A stretch of 6,443 nucleotides of DNA from Nanobdellota archaeon (GTDB lineage: Archaea; Nanobdellota; Nanobdellia; Pacearchaeales; GW2011-AR1), in contig JAHIEH010000082.1 in NCBI GenBank assembly GCA_018901675.1, positions 1 to 6,443 of the forward strand, written 5' to 3'. The notes beneath the pieces were generated by a model. The model worked only from the letters and a program-made list of their open reading frames with translations. It had not been told where the DNA came from and ran no database searches. Positions 1 to 5,055 of the stretch are shown one piece after another (position 1 is the first letter of the stretch; the number at the start of each line of letters is the position of its first letter). The position numbers were made by a program, and so were the translations under genes.

Positions 1-10
1 AACCAAAACC

Positions 11-18
11 CTTAAATA
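11..18 (+). promoter_or_regulatory. TATA box of the SRP RNA gene
   Basis: CTTAAATA lies behind an A-rich stretch at 1-10 that could serve as the BRE. Its centre (14.5) is 24.5 nt upstream of base 39, where the first closing-helix strand of the SRP RNA begins. That is the usual archaeal TATA-to-start distance. Three or four other promoters in this window show the same spacing. Confidence 0.7.
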
Positions 19-38
19 GCTTAATTCTTGTGTAATCC

Positions 39-299
39 TGTAGACTAGGTCAGCAGGTTAGCCCTCTGCTATTTGCAAACGGGCTTTATGGCAGACTGCA
101 AGAAGGTGCGTGACAAGCGAGATAGAAAGTCTTTGTTCGTACGTTGATGTCTTGTCCACTTTGATCTTGCAGATGCGAAATGGGTCAGGCCTTGATCGGA
201 GCAGCCCTAAACATTTGTTAAGGTGCTTAGTGGGTCGCAGGGCGGAGGAAAAATAAAGGAAACTTTTTAACAAACTTGAGGCAATCCTTCGAGTCTACA
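39..299 (+). ncRNA. ffs: Archaeal signal recognition particle RNA (7S/SRP RNA)
   Basis: This is the RNA scaffold of the signal recognition particle, which delivers nascent membrane and secreted proteins to the translocon. The decisive signature is in the helix 8 region at 183-206: GGTCAGG, a short loop, then GGAGCAGCC. It has the same 24-nt length as the bacterial 4.5S motif and the same symmetric and asymmetric internal loops. The ends close as helix 1: TGTAGACT (39-46) pairs perfectly with AGTCTACA (292-299). Inside, CTGCAAG (96-102) pairs with CTTGCAG (166-172) and encloses GACAAG (112-117) with CTTGTC (151-156), consistent with helix 6. AAATG (178-182) can pair with CATTT (212-216) at the base of helix 8. 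AGCAG and CTGCT around 51-70 fit an Alu-domain hairpin. At about 261 nt it is slightly short for an archaeal 7S RNA. The apical loop is odd: the usual C-G closing pair is T192/C197, leaving a TTGATC loop in place of a GNRA-like tetraloop. Ends are inferred from pairing and the promoter. Confidence 0.92.
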
Positions 300-337
300 A
301 AAAATTTTGGTTAGGGGTAAATTCTATTAGGACATTA

Positions 338-345
338 TTTTTTTT
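338..345 (+). terminator. Probable T-tract terminator of SRP RNA
   Basis: Eight consecutive T residues about 40 nt after the SRP RNA 3' end, with a further pyrimidine-rich stretch at 358-373. Archaeal RNA polymerase terminates at such T-runs without needing a strong hairpin. This separates the RNA gene from the operon that follows. Confidence 0.5.
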
Positions 346-367
346 ATAAGTGAATGATTTTTTCTCT

Positions 368-379
368 CTTTTTAAAAAG
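368..379. repeat. Palindrome upstream of the operon promoter, repeated at 431-443
   Basis: CTTTTTAAAAAG is a perfect 12-bp palindrome. Extended by one G (368-380) it matches CTTCTTTAAAAGG at 431-443 in 11 of 13 positions, and the two copies are exactly 63 bp apart, about six helical turns. They bracket the TATA box at 416-423. AAGGGG (377-382) and CCCCTT (428-433) are also inverted copies. This could be an operator pair, but low-complexity AT sequence makes chance matches likely. Confidence 0.25.
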
Positions 380-415
380 GGGGTGTATTAACTATAAAGT
401 TACTAATTAAAAAAG

Positions 416-423
416 TTTAAATA
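416..423 (+). promoter_or_regulatory. TATA box of the radical SAM/peptide operon
   Basis: TTTAAATA is preceded by an A/G-rich BRE-like run (about 409-415). Its centre at 419.5 is 25.5 nt upstream of the ATG at 445, so transcription is expected to begin at or next to the start codon, giving a leaderless mRNA. No Shine-Dalgarno is needed for the first gene. Confidence 0.65.
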
Positions 424-444
424 ATATCCCCTTCTTTAAAAGGC

Positions 445-1743
445 ATGGAAAATAAAAGAGTTCCAGCGTATAAAGAATTGAAATCTCCAATTACTGCTCA
501 AATGGCTCTAACATATAGGTGCAATAATCTTTGCAGATATTGCTACAATTCTACGAGGGGTTCTGAATCGCAGCATAATGAGCTCTTTATAAAAGAATCA
601 AGAATAATTGCAGACCAGATTATTAACAATGAAATTTTCGAGGTGGTTCTTACAGGCGGAGAACCTTTAATAAGGAGAGATTTACTTTATCCCCTCGCAG
701 ATTATTTTTCATCAAAAAATACAGATGTAAAAATGAATTCCAATTTGGTTTTAGTTGATAAAGAAGACCCTCAAAAAATAAAAGATTCAGGAATTTTAAG
801 TGTTTTTGGCTCTCTTTCCAGCTACGATGAAGAAACGTATAATTGTATAACTCAAACAGAAAATTATCAAAAAGCAATCAAAGGATTAGAAACCTTGCTT
901 GAGAAAGGAATTCCAACAGGCATTAATATGGTTGTCACAGACTTAAATAAAAATCAGGTATATGAAACAGGAAGATTCCTGCATAATCTTGGAGTTAATG
1001 CTTTTTGTGCAACTCCTGCAAGTGCTTGTAAATATATGAAACAAGAACTAGAACTTACTACCAATAGTGTTGTTGGTGTCTTAGACTCTTTAATTGCTTT
1101 AAAGGAAGAATTTGGTATGAGTGTGGATGTGGTGGAGCCTATACCTAGATGTATTGTTGATGATTCCAAAAAGTATGAACAATTTTTTAGAAGAGACTGT
1201 GCTGCTGGGAAGATGACAATATCAATTGATCCAAATGGCGATGTAACCCCTTGCACGCATGTGTCTAAAACATATGGAAATTTGTTGGAAAGAAACCTAA
1301 GAGATATCTGGGGAGAAATGAAAGAATGGAGAGATGGTAGTTTTGTTCCAGAAAGATGTTATCCTTGTGCAGAGATAGATATATGTTCTTTAGGATGCAG
1401 AGAAGCGGGAAAAACAAAAAAAGGTTTCTATAATAGTCCAGACCCCTGGTCGCAAAATCCATCAGAAAAGAATAGAAGAATAAGTGAAGTTGTCTCTATT
1501 GACGAAAATCAAGCTCTCAAAATTCCGGATAAAATAAAATATAGAAAAGAGGGGGAAGATTATGCTGTTTATTGTTCAAATACTCACTCAGTAATATTGG
1601 TAAATAAGGATTTTTTTGACTTAATTAAAACCCTTTATTCCAGAAAGGATTTTACTATTAAAAGTTTATCTGAAGAGTGGGGAGATAAAAGTATAGTTGA
1701 GAGTACAATAAAGTTTTTAAATACAAGGGGGTTAATCTGTTAA
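445..1743 (+). CDS. Radical SAM/SPASM peptide maturase with C-terminal PqqD-like (RRE) domain
   Basis: A 432-residue radical SAM enzyme, probably the main modifying enzyme for the 61-residue peptide encoded directly behind it. The cluster motif CxxxCxxC is C26, C30, C33 and the SAM-binding GGEP is at 71-74. A SPASM domain for auxiliary Fe-S clusters follows: C252, then G265-x4-C270, then C305-x2-C308-x5-C314-x3-C318, matching the family spacing. The last Cys that SPASM enzymes usually carry some 17 residues later is absent; the next Cys is C377. Residues about 360-432 look like a PqqD-type fold, with paired strands, a helix, a helix-turn-helix-like segment and a final helix. Such domains bind RiPP leader peptides. 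SPASM plus RRE is typical of PqqE-, sactipeptide- and ranthipeptide-type maturases. The start at 445 agrees with the leaderless promoter. The stop is one base before the peptide's ATG. Substrate and crosslink type are inferred; I do not recognise a named subfamily. Confidence 0.93.
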   Translation: MENKRVPAYKELKSPITAQMALTYRCNNLCRYCYNSTRGSESQHNELFIKESRIIADQIINNEIFEVVLTGGEPLIRRDLLYPLADYFSSKNTDVKMNSNLVLVDKEDPQKIKDSGILSVFGSLSSYDEETYNCITQTENYQKAIKGLETLLEKGIPTGINMVVTDLNKNQVYETGRFLHNLGVNAFCATPASACKYMKQELELTTNSVVGVLDSLIALKEEFGMSVDVVEPIPRCIVDDSKKYEQFFRRDCAAGKMTISIDPNGDVTPCTHVSKTYGNLLERNLRDIWGEMKEWRDGSFVPERCYPCAEIDICSLGCREAGKTKKGFYNSPDPWSQNPSEKNRRISEVVSIDENQALKIPDKIKYRKEGEDYAVYCSNTHSVILVNKDFFDLIKTLYSRKDFTIKSLSEEWGDKSIVESTIKFLNTRGLIC

Positions 1744-1744
1744 A

Positions 1745-1930
1745 ATGGAAACCTTAGAAAAAAAGGCAGATGCAAAAGTAAAAGTAGTTATGCATAATAT
1801 CCAAGCGGTGTCTATCAAAACGCCTGCTTATGGATTGGGTAATGGCTATGAAAGCAGATTGGGTGTTCATGACATGGCAGAGTATTCTTGCGATGCTGCA
1901 TGCGACAATTGCCATTGCGCAACCTTTTAA
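1745..1930 (+). CDS. Putative RiPP precursor peptide with Cys-rich C-terminus
   Basis: A 61-residue peptide sits between the radical SAM/RRE gene, one base upstream, and a metallopeptidase gene 11 bases downstream. The N-terminal half is charged and Lys-rich (KKADAKVKVV), as expected for a leader. The middle (about 27-41) is rich in Gly and Tyr. The tail, from Y47, reads YSCDAACDNCHCATF with Cys at 49, 53, 56 and 58 (C-x3-C-x2-C-x-C) and a terminal Phe. These Cys are candidate sites for thioether crosslinks or metal binding. There is no signal peptide or membrane segment. A GGGGG run at 1727-1731 may act as a ribosome-binding site, though 13 nt is long spacing; coupling to the upstream stop is likely. 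The 50 bases at 1873-1922 are 50% G+C by my count, well above the AT-rich neighbours. It could instead be a small metal-binding protein, but its position next to an RRE-bearing maturase favours a substrate. No known precursor family is recognised. Confidence 0.8.
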   Translation: METLEKKADAKVKVVMHNIQAVSIKTPAYGLGNGYESRLGVHDMAEYSCDAACDNCHCATF

Positions 1931-1941
1931 ATTTAATAAAG

Positions 1942-2598
1942 ATGCCAATACATTTTAGAAGTACACTTACTTTAAGGTATAAAGAGTTAATTAAAGATAA
2001 ATTTAACTTTTTAATTAATTTCTTTGATTTTGAACCAGGAGATTTATTTATAGAGATTTTACCTTTGCAGGATTTTGAAAATTATTGTAAACTAGAAAAT
2101 TGTAATCTTTCAGATTTCGGGGTTGGGTCTGCAATTTCAAATGGCAGGGTTTTGGTTTTAGACCAAAAAGATTTTCCAAAAAAAGACCATAAAGAAGAAG
2201 AATTTGAAAGAGTTATTTTGCATGAATTATGCCATATGTTTATAAGAAGAATTATTAATCCCAAACAAACTTATCCTTGGATAGAAGAAGGAATCTGTGA
2301 ATATATCTCTTTTGGAGATTATTCTTTAAAAATTAAAGAGATTGTAACTTTTAGTGAAATTAAAACTATTGATAACTGGAGAAAACACTATGCTTACCAA
2401 CAATCAAAAGAATTTTTTAAACGACTTTCTGAAAAATTTGGAAATAACAAGATTGTGGATTTTGTTAAAAAGATAAAAGAAAAATCAGAAGAAGAAAGTT
2501 TTAAAGAGGTGTTTGGAAAAGAACTAAATGAATTTGAAAAAGAATTTATCACCTCTTTAGAAAATGAAAAAGTTACACAATCCAGGAACACCTTGTAA
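1942..2598 (+). CDS. Peptidase-MA-like zinc metallopeptidase, candidate leader peptidase
   Basis: A 218-residue protein with the zinc-protease motif HELCH at residues 94-98. The sequence WIEEGICEYIS at 113-123 supplies the downstream Glu ligand (E116) in a gluzincin-like arrangement. The C-terminal part runs from AYQQSKEFF through a helical stretch ending in NEFEKEF. It matches the usual end of the peptidase-MA family (Pfam PF13485 style: tyrosine/serine helix, then a 'FxEVFG..L.EFE' segment). There is no signal peptide or membrane segment, so it should act in the cytoplasm. Its place directly after the peptide gene suggests it removes the leader; that role is inferred. The reading frame is open back to 1888, overlapping the peptide gene, but ATG 1942 is preferred because it follows the peptide stop. 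Shine-Dalgarno pairing is poor, so coupled translation is likely. The 3' end overlaps the next gene by 35 bp. Confidence 0.85.
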   Translation: MPIHFRSTLTLRYKELIKDKFNFLINFFDFEPGDLFIEILPLQDFENYCKLENCNLSDFGVGSAISNGRVLVLDQKDFPKKDHKEEEFERVILHELCHMFIRRIINPKQTYPWIEEGICEYISFGDYSLKIKEIVTFSEIKTIDNWRKHYAYQQSKEFFKRLSEKFGNNKIVDFVKKIKEKSEEESFKEVFGKELNEFEKEFITSLENEKVTQSRNTL

Positions 2599-3694
2599 AA
2601 TCGAAAGAAAAGGCAGTTATAATCTTTCGGGAATTATTGGAAATAAGTTAGAAGCAGTTAAATGCAGTGAGGGTTGGGGGCTTTTTGGGAATGGAGAATT
2701 CTGGGTAAGTGACGAAGAATTAAAAGAATTGAGAACATCTCGAAGTATAGGTATCTTCAATCCTTCTCCTTTTAATTTAAATGGATGGGGGTTTTATTCT
2801 CCGATAAATTTGGAAATTGAATTAACAAAAAAGTGCAATCAACAATGTATTCATTGCTGGAATGAATCTGGGAAAGATACTTTTATCCAAAACGATATTC
2901 TAAAGGAGATTATCAATGAATTTCGCTCCTATGGGGGGCAAAGATTGAAAATAACCGGGGGAGAGCCTTTAGAATACTTCTCTCTCTTTGATTTTTTGGC
3001 GTATTCAAAAAGTCAGGGAGTAAAGACTATTGAATTGACTACCAATGGAAGTCTTATTAATGAAGGAACTGCCAAGGATTTATCAAAATATGTTAGTAGG
3101 ATAAATATAAGCTTGCATGGTGCAACCGAAGAGACTCACAATAAAATAACAAGAAGCCAGAATTATCATAAAACAAAAAAGGCCATAGAATTCTGCAATC
3201 AATATGGATTAGAGACTATAATAAACTTTACAGTTATGGAAGAAAACAAAAAAGAAGTAAAGGAAATTTTCAAGATAGCAAAAAACTATGGCAACAAGAT
3301 TAGATTTAATTTGCTTATGCAGAGAGGATTTGGAAAAGAGTTAAGAGATATCTCTCCAGAAATTTTTCAATTAAGAAAGGCAATAAGCAACCTTTCGAAG
3401 TTATATAATGTTCCATTAGAAAAAAGTGATTTATATCCAATAGGGTATAACCTTAATATCGAATTTTATAAATTTTATGGGTGTGGTGCTTTAAGAGATA
3501 GTATGTATATTTCTTCAAAAGGTTTAGCTCTCCCGTGTAATTTAGCAACAAGAGCCATAGGGGATATTTATGAGGATTCAGTTAGAGAAATTTGGGGGGG
3601 AGAAAAAGCTAAAGAGATACGAAAAATAACTTTATGTGAAAAAGATCTTTGTACTTTTTCTTGTAGCGGGAAGTGCAAGGCTAAGAGGATATAA
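2564..3694 (+). CDS. Second radical SAM enzyme with SPASM-like C-terminus
   Basis: A 376-residue radical SAM protein ending the operon. The cluster motif is C91-x3-C95-x2-C98 and GGEP is at 132-135. Other core segments are ELTTNGSLI (157-165) and INISLHGATEETH (180-192). The C-terminal Cys set is C307, G320-x4-C325, then C358, C363, C367 and C371. This is SPASM-like, but with CX4CX3CX3C spacing instead of CX2CX5CX3C, and the protein ends five residues after the last Cys. Residues 1-80 precede the barrel and match nothing I recognise; they contain C11, C34 and a probable beta-hairpin (GLFGNGEFWVSD). They could be a substrate-binding module. The ATG overlaps the metallopeptidase gene by 35 bp, and I see no later ATG before the cluster motif, so this start is firm. 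Co-transcription suggests a second modification on the same peptide or a later step on the released product. It could also be a maturase with another substrate. Confidence 0.9.
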   Translation: MKKLHNPGTPCKIERKGSYNLSGIIGNKLEAVKCSEGWGLFGNGEFWVSDEELKELRTSRSIGIFNPSPFNLNGWGFYSPINLEIELTKKCNQQCIHCWNESGKDTFIQNDILKEIINEFRSYGGQRLKITGGEPLEYFSLFDFLAYSKSQGVKTIELTTNGSLINEGTAKDLSKYVSRINISLHGATEETHNKITRSQNYHKTKKAIEFCNQYGLETIINFTVMEENKKEVKEIFKIAKNYGNKIRFNLLMQRGFGKELRDISPEIFQLRKAISNLSKLYNVPLEKSDLYPIGYNLNIEFYKFYGCGALRDSMYISSKGLALPCNLATRAIGDIYEDSVREIWGGEKAKEIRKITLCEKDLCTFSCSGKCKAKRI

Positions 3695-3698
3695 AGGG

Positions 3699-3722
3699 GT
3701 TGCTTGGAGCAAGGTTCTCTTT
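3699..3722 (+). terminator. Weak hairpin and T-rich stretch after the operon
   Basis: TTGCT (3700-3704) and AGCAA (3708-3712) form a 5-bp hairpin, followed by T-rich sequence (3714-3722) a few bases after the second radical SAM stop. It lies between convergent genes, so a terminator is expected here, but the signal is weak. Confidence 0.25.
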
Positions 3723-3809
3723 GTTGACTTGCAGTTAAATAAATTGATAAAAAATAGCCAGAAGATTAGAGGTTTGATTATTAATAAATGGGGATACCCA
3801 AATCTCAAT

Positions 3810-4073
3810 CTATCTAATAACCCCTTTCAAGTAAGGCATTTGTTTTTCAATAAATTGTATGATTTCTCTCTTAAATTGTGTGTTTAAAGAAATGCCAGTA
3901 AACTTTGGTTTATTATACACAATTAACCAACCCTGTTTAGAAAGCTCTTTAATTATCTCTTTTAAATTTTGAAACCTTTTGAAATGTTCTGTTCTGTCAT
4001 ACTTGTCTCCCCAATTTCCCTTGCCTCTTGTTAAAACCGATATCAGCCGTGCTTTCTCTAAATCTGAAGCCAT
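3810..4073 (-). CDS. Small winged-helix-like hypothetical protein
   Basis: An 87-residue, Lys-rich protein on the minus strand. Residues about 35-49 (NLKEIIKELSKQGWL) look like a recognition-type helix. They run into a hairpin or wing (IVYNKPKFTGISLN) and a final helix (KREIIQFIEKQM), as in winged helix-turn-helix DNA-binding proteins. No catalytic motif is visible. The frame also has an ATG at 4094 (94 residues). I chose 4073 because the minus-strand TATA-like TTTAATAA at 4094-4101 is centred 24.5 nt upstream of it, the same leaderless spacing as other genes here. The gene is convergent with the radical SAM operon and divergent from the regulator gene at 4193, so the two may share regulation. 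The DNA-binding role is inferred from fold-like pattern only. Function unknown. Confidence 0.65.
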   Translation of the reverse strand: MASDLEKARLISVLTRGKGNWGDKYDRTEHFKRFQNLKEIIKELSKQGWLIVYNKPKFTGISLNTQFKREIIQFIEKQMPYLKGVIR

Positions 4074-4093
4074 AAAATTATAGATTTTTAACA

Positions 4094-4101
4094 TTATTAA
4101 A
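4094..4101 (-). promoter_or_regulatory. TATA-like box of the minus-strand gene
   Basis: On the minus strand this reads TTTAATAA with purine-rich GAAACA just upstream. Its centre (4097.5) is 24.5 nt before the ATG whose first base is 4073, predicting a leaderless mRNA. If so, the upstream ATG at 4094 lies within the promoter and is not used. Confidence 0.45.
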
Positions 4102-4118
4102 TGTTTCTATTTTTGATA

Positions 4119-4140
4119 CTTTCTTTTTATTAATAGAAAG
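4119..4140. promoter_or_regulatory. Inverted repeat between divergent promoters, possible operator
   Basis: CTTTCT (4119-4124) and AGAAAG (4135-4140) are a perfect 6-bp inverted repeat with a 10-bp spacer. It lies between the minus-strand TATA-like box (4094-4101) and the plus-strand box (4142-4149), abutting the latter's BRE position. It is a candidate binding site for one of the flanking winged-helix proteins. The short arms and AT-rich context limit confidence. Confidence 0.3.
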
Positions 4141-4141
4141 A

Positions 4142-4149
4142 TTTATAAA
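4142..4149 (+). promoter_or_regulatory. TATA box for the winged-helix regulator
   Basis: TTTATAAA preceded by AGAAAGA as a possible BRE. It predicts a transcript start near 4171 and a leader of about 22 nt before the ATG at 4193. A second candidate, AATAAATA at 4163-4170, would give a nearly leaderless mRNA (26.5 nt to the ATG). I cannot choose between them. Confidence 0.45.
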
Positions 4150-4192
4150 TTGCATTAATTATAATAAATAATTAAATACATCGTTATAAAAA

Positions 4193-4522
4193 ATGAAAGT
4201 TAAAGAGAATAAAAGTTTTTTCCTTATGCAATTTGGGGACACCCCCCAACTGAGAGTTCTTGACTTTTTGATAGGATTTCATTTCTTTGATTATCCCATA
4301 ACTCAGATAGCAAAAGAAAGCAATGTAAGCTATAATTCCATTAGGGTATTCTTCCCAGATTTTATTAAATCTGGAATTATCTGCAAAACCCGAAAAATAG
4401 GAAAATCTGATTATTTCCAGCTCAATTTGGACAATCAGTTTGTTAAAAATTTGATTAAGCTTGATTGGAGTTTAACTAAAAGGAATATTCTCCCAGAGTT
4501 AAAGGAAAAGGTTTTTGTTTAA
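4193..4522 (+). CDS. Winged helix-turn-helix transcriptional regulator
   Basis: A 109-residue protein of a type common in archaea. Residues 15-30 (GDTPQLRVLDFLIGFH) form the first helix. Residues 34-61 hold the helix-turn-helix (YPITQIAKESNVSYNSIRVFF then DFIKSG). Residues 61-80 form the wing (GIICKTRKIGKSDYFQLNLD), and 82-99 a C-terminal helix ending LDWSLTKR. The 'ITxIAxxSxVSYxSIRxxFPxxIKSG' pattern is a clear HTH. It has no ligand-binding or metal-binding domain, so it probably acts as a small dimeric regulator. ATG 4193 is used; an internal ATG at 4226 (MQFGDTPQL) would still keep the whole domain. It is divergent from the small gene ending at 3810 and 44 bp upstream of the pilin-like operon, which has its own promoter. 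Its targets are unknown; autoregulation through the inverted repeat at 4119-4140 is possible. Confidence 0.85.
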   Translation: MKVKENKSFFLMQFGDTPQLRVLDFLIGFHFFDYPITQIAKESNVSYNSIRVFFPDFIKSGIICKTRKIGKSDYFQLNLDNQFVKNLIKLDWSLTKRNILPELKEKVFV

Positions 4523-4537
4523 GTGGTATTCGAAGGA

Positions 4538-4545
4538 TTTTTAAG
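4538..4545 (+). promoter_or_regulatory. TATA box of the pilin-like operon
   Basis: TTTTTAAG preceded by CGAAGGA as a possible BRE. Its centre (4541.5) is 25.5 nt upstream of the ATG at 4567, so the operon's first gene should be leaderless and transcribed independently of the regulator gene upstream. Confidence 0.55.
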
Positions 4546-4566
4546 TTTGATTTCTTTGTTACTAAT

Positions 4567-5034
4567 ATGAAAAAGAGTGTTGTGGTATTGATTTTGGTGG
4601 TTATGCTTTTGATTATTGGGGCTTTTTTCATCTTAAACAGAACAGAAACAGCAAGTTACGATTTAACAAAAAAATATGGAATTAATGGGAATGCGGTAGA
4701 TTATGGGATTTATGAAGAAAGGGGGAACTATGATGAACTTATAAGCAAGATGGAGAGAATCTACCTTGAAAAAATAAAAGAAGGAAAAAAAGTTTACTTT
4801 GTTTTTGGAAATGAGAAAGAGGTAATTGTCTCTGATTATGAGGGGGTTATGAAAGGAAAAGTTGGAATGGCTATCTCAGATATCCGCTCGGTAATGGATA
4901 TAAGAGATACTCAATACACCAAAAAAACAATAATACCTGAAAAAAACAAAGTGGAAATTATTATTGACGGGAAAAAATATAATTTTGATTTAAAGCCAAA
5001 TGAAAACATCTTTTTTGTGATTACAGAAGATTAA
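4567..5034 (+). CDS. Membrane-anchored extracytoplasmic protein, paralogue of the next gene
   Basis: A 155-residue protein with a single N-terminal membrane segment at about 4-23 (VVVLILVVMLLIIGAFFIL) after two lysines. The rest is predicted to lie outside the cytoplasmic membrane. There is no prepilin motif, so it is probably a signal anchor. The outer part (about 30-153) shares an ordered set of motifs with the protein encoded at 5056: YDL near its start, then a G-rich 'DYGIYEE' segment, 'VYFVFGNE', 'NKVEIIIDGKKYNFDLKP' and 'ENIFFVI'. The alternating beta-strand pattern suggests a small beta-rich domain of unknown function; no Cys or catalytic motif is seen. It is first in an operon with a prepilin-like protein, which points to a role at the cell surface or in a pilus-like structure. 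Family not recognised. Confidence 0.8.
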   Translation: MKKSVVVLILVVMLLIIGAFFILNRTETASYDLTKKYGINGNAVDYGIYEERGNYDELISKMERIYLEKIKEGKKVYFVFGNEKEVIVSDYEGVMKGKVGMAISDIRSVMDIRDTQYTKKTIIPEKNKVEIIIDGKKYNFDLKPNENIFFVITED

Positions 5035-5055
5035 AACTAAATAAAAAGAGGAAAA

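Noticed and set aside
58..273. A 71-codon open frame on the minus strand
   Set aside because: It lies wholly inside the SRP RNA gene, whose sequence is explained by RNA pairing and the helix 8 motif. Its translation has no recognisable domain.
3695..3809. Possible tRNA or short gene between the convergent genes
   Set aside because: No cloverleaf or T-loop sequence and no ORF with a credible start was found; only a weak hairpin is present.
3636..3887. Open frame overlapping the end of the second radical SAM gene, considered as a frameshifted C-terminal extension
   Set aside because: The radical SAM protein already ends naturally just after its last Cys. The extra frame overlaps the 3' end of the minus-strand gene and shows no SPASM or other motif.
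4074..4094. ATG at 4094 as the start of the minus-strand gene
   Set aside because: It overlaps the TATA-like box that fits leaderless transcription from 4073. It adds only seven residues with no domain content. Not excluded.
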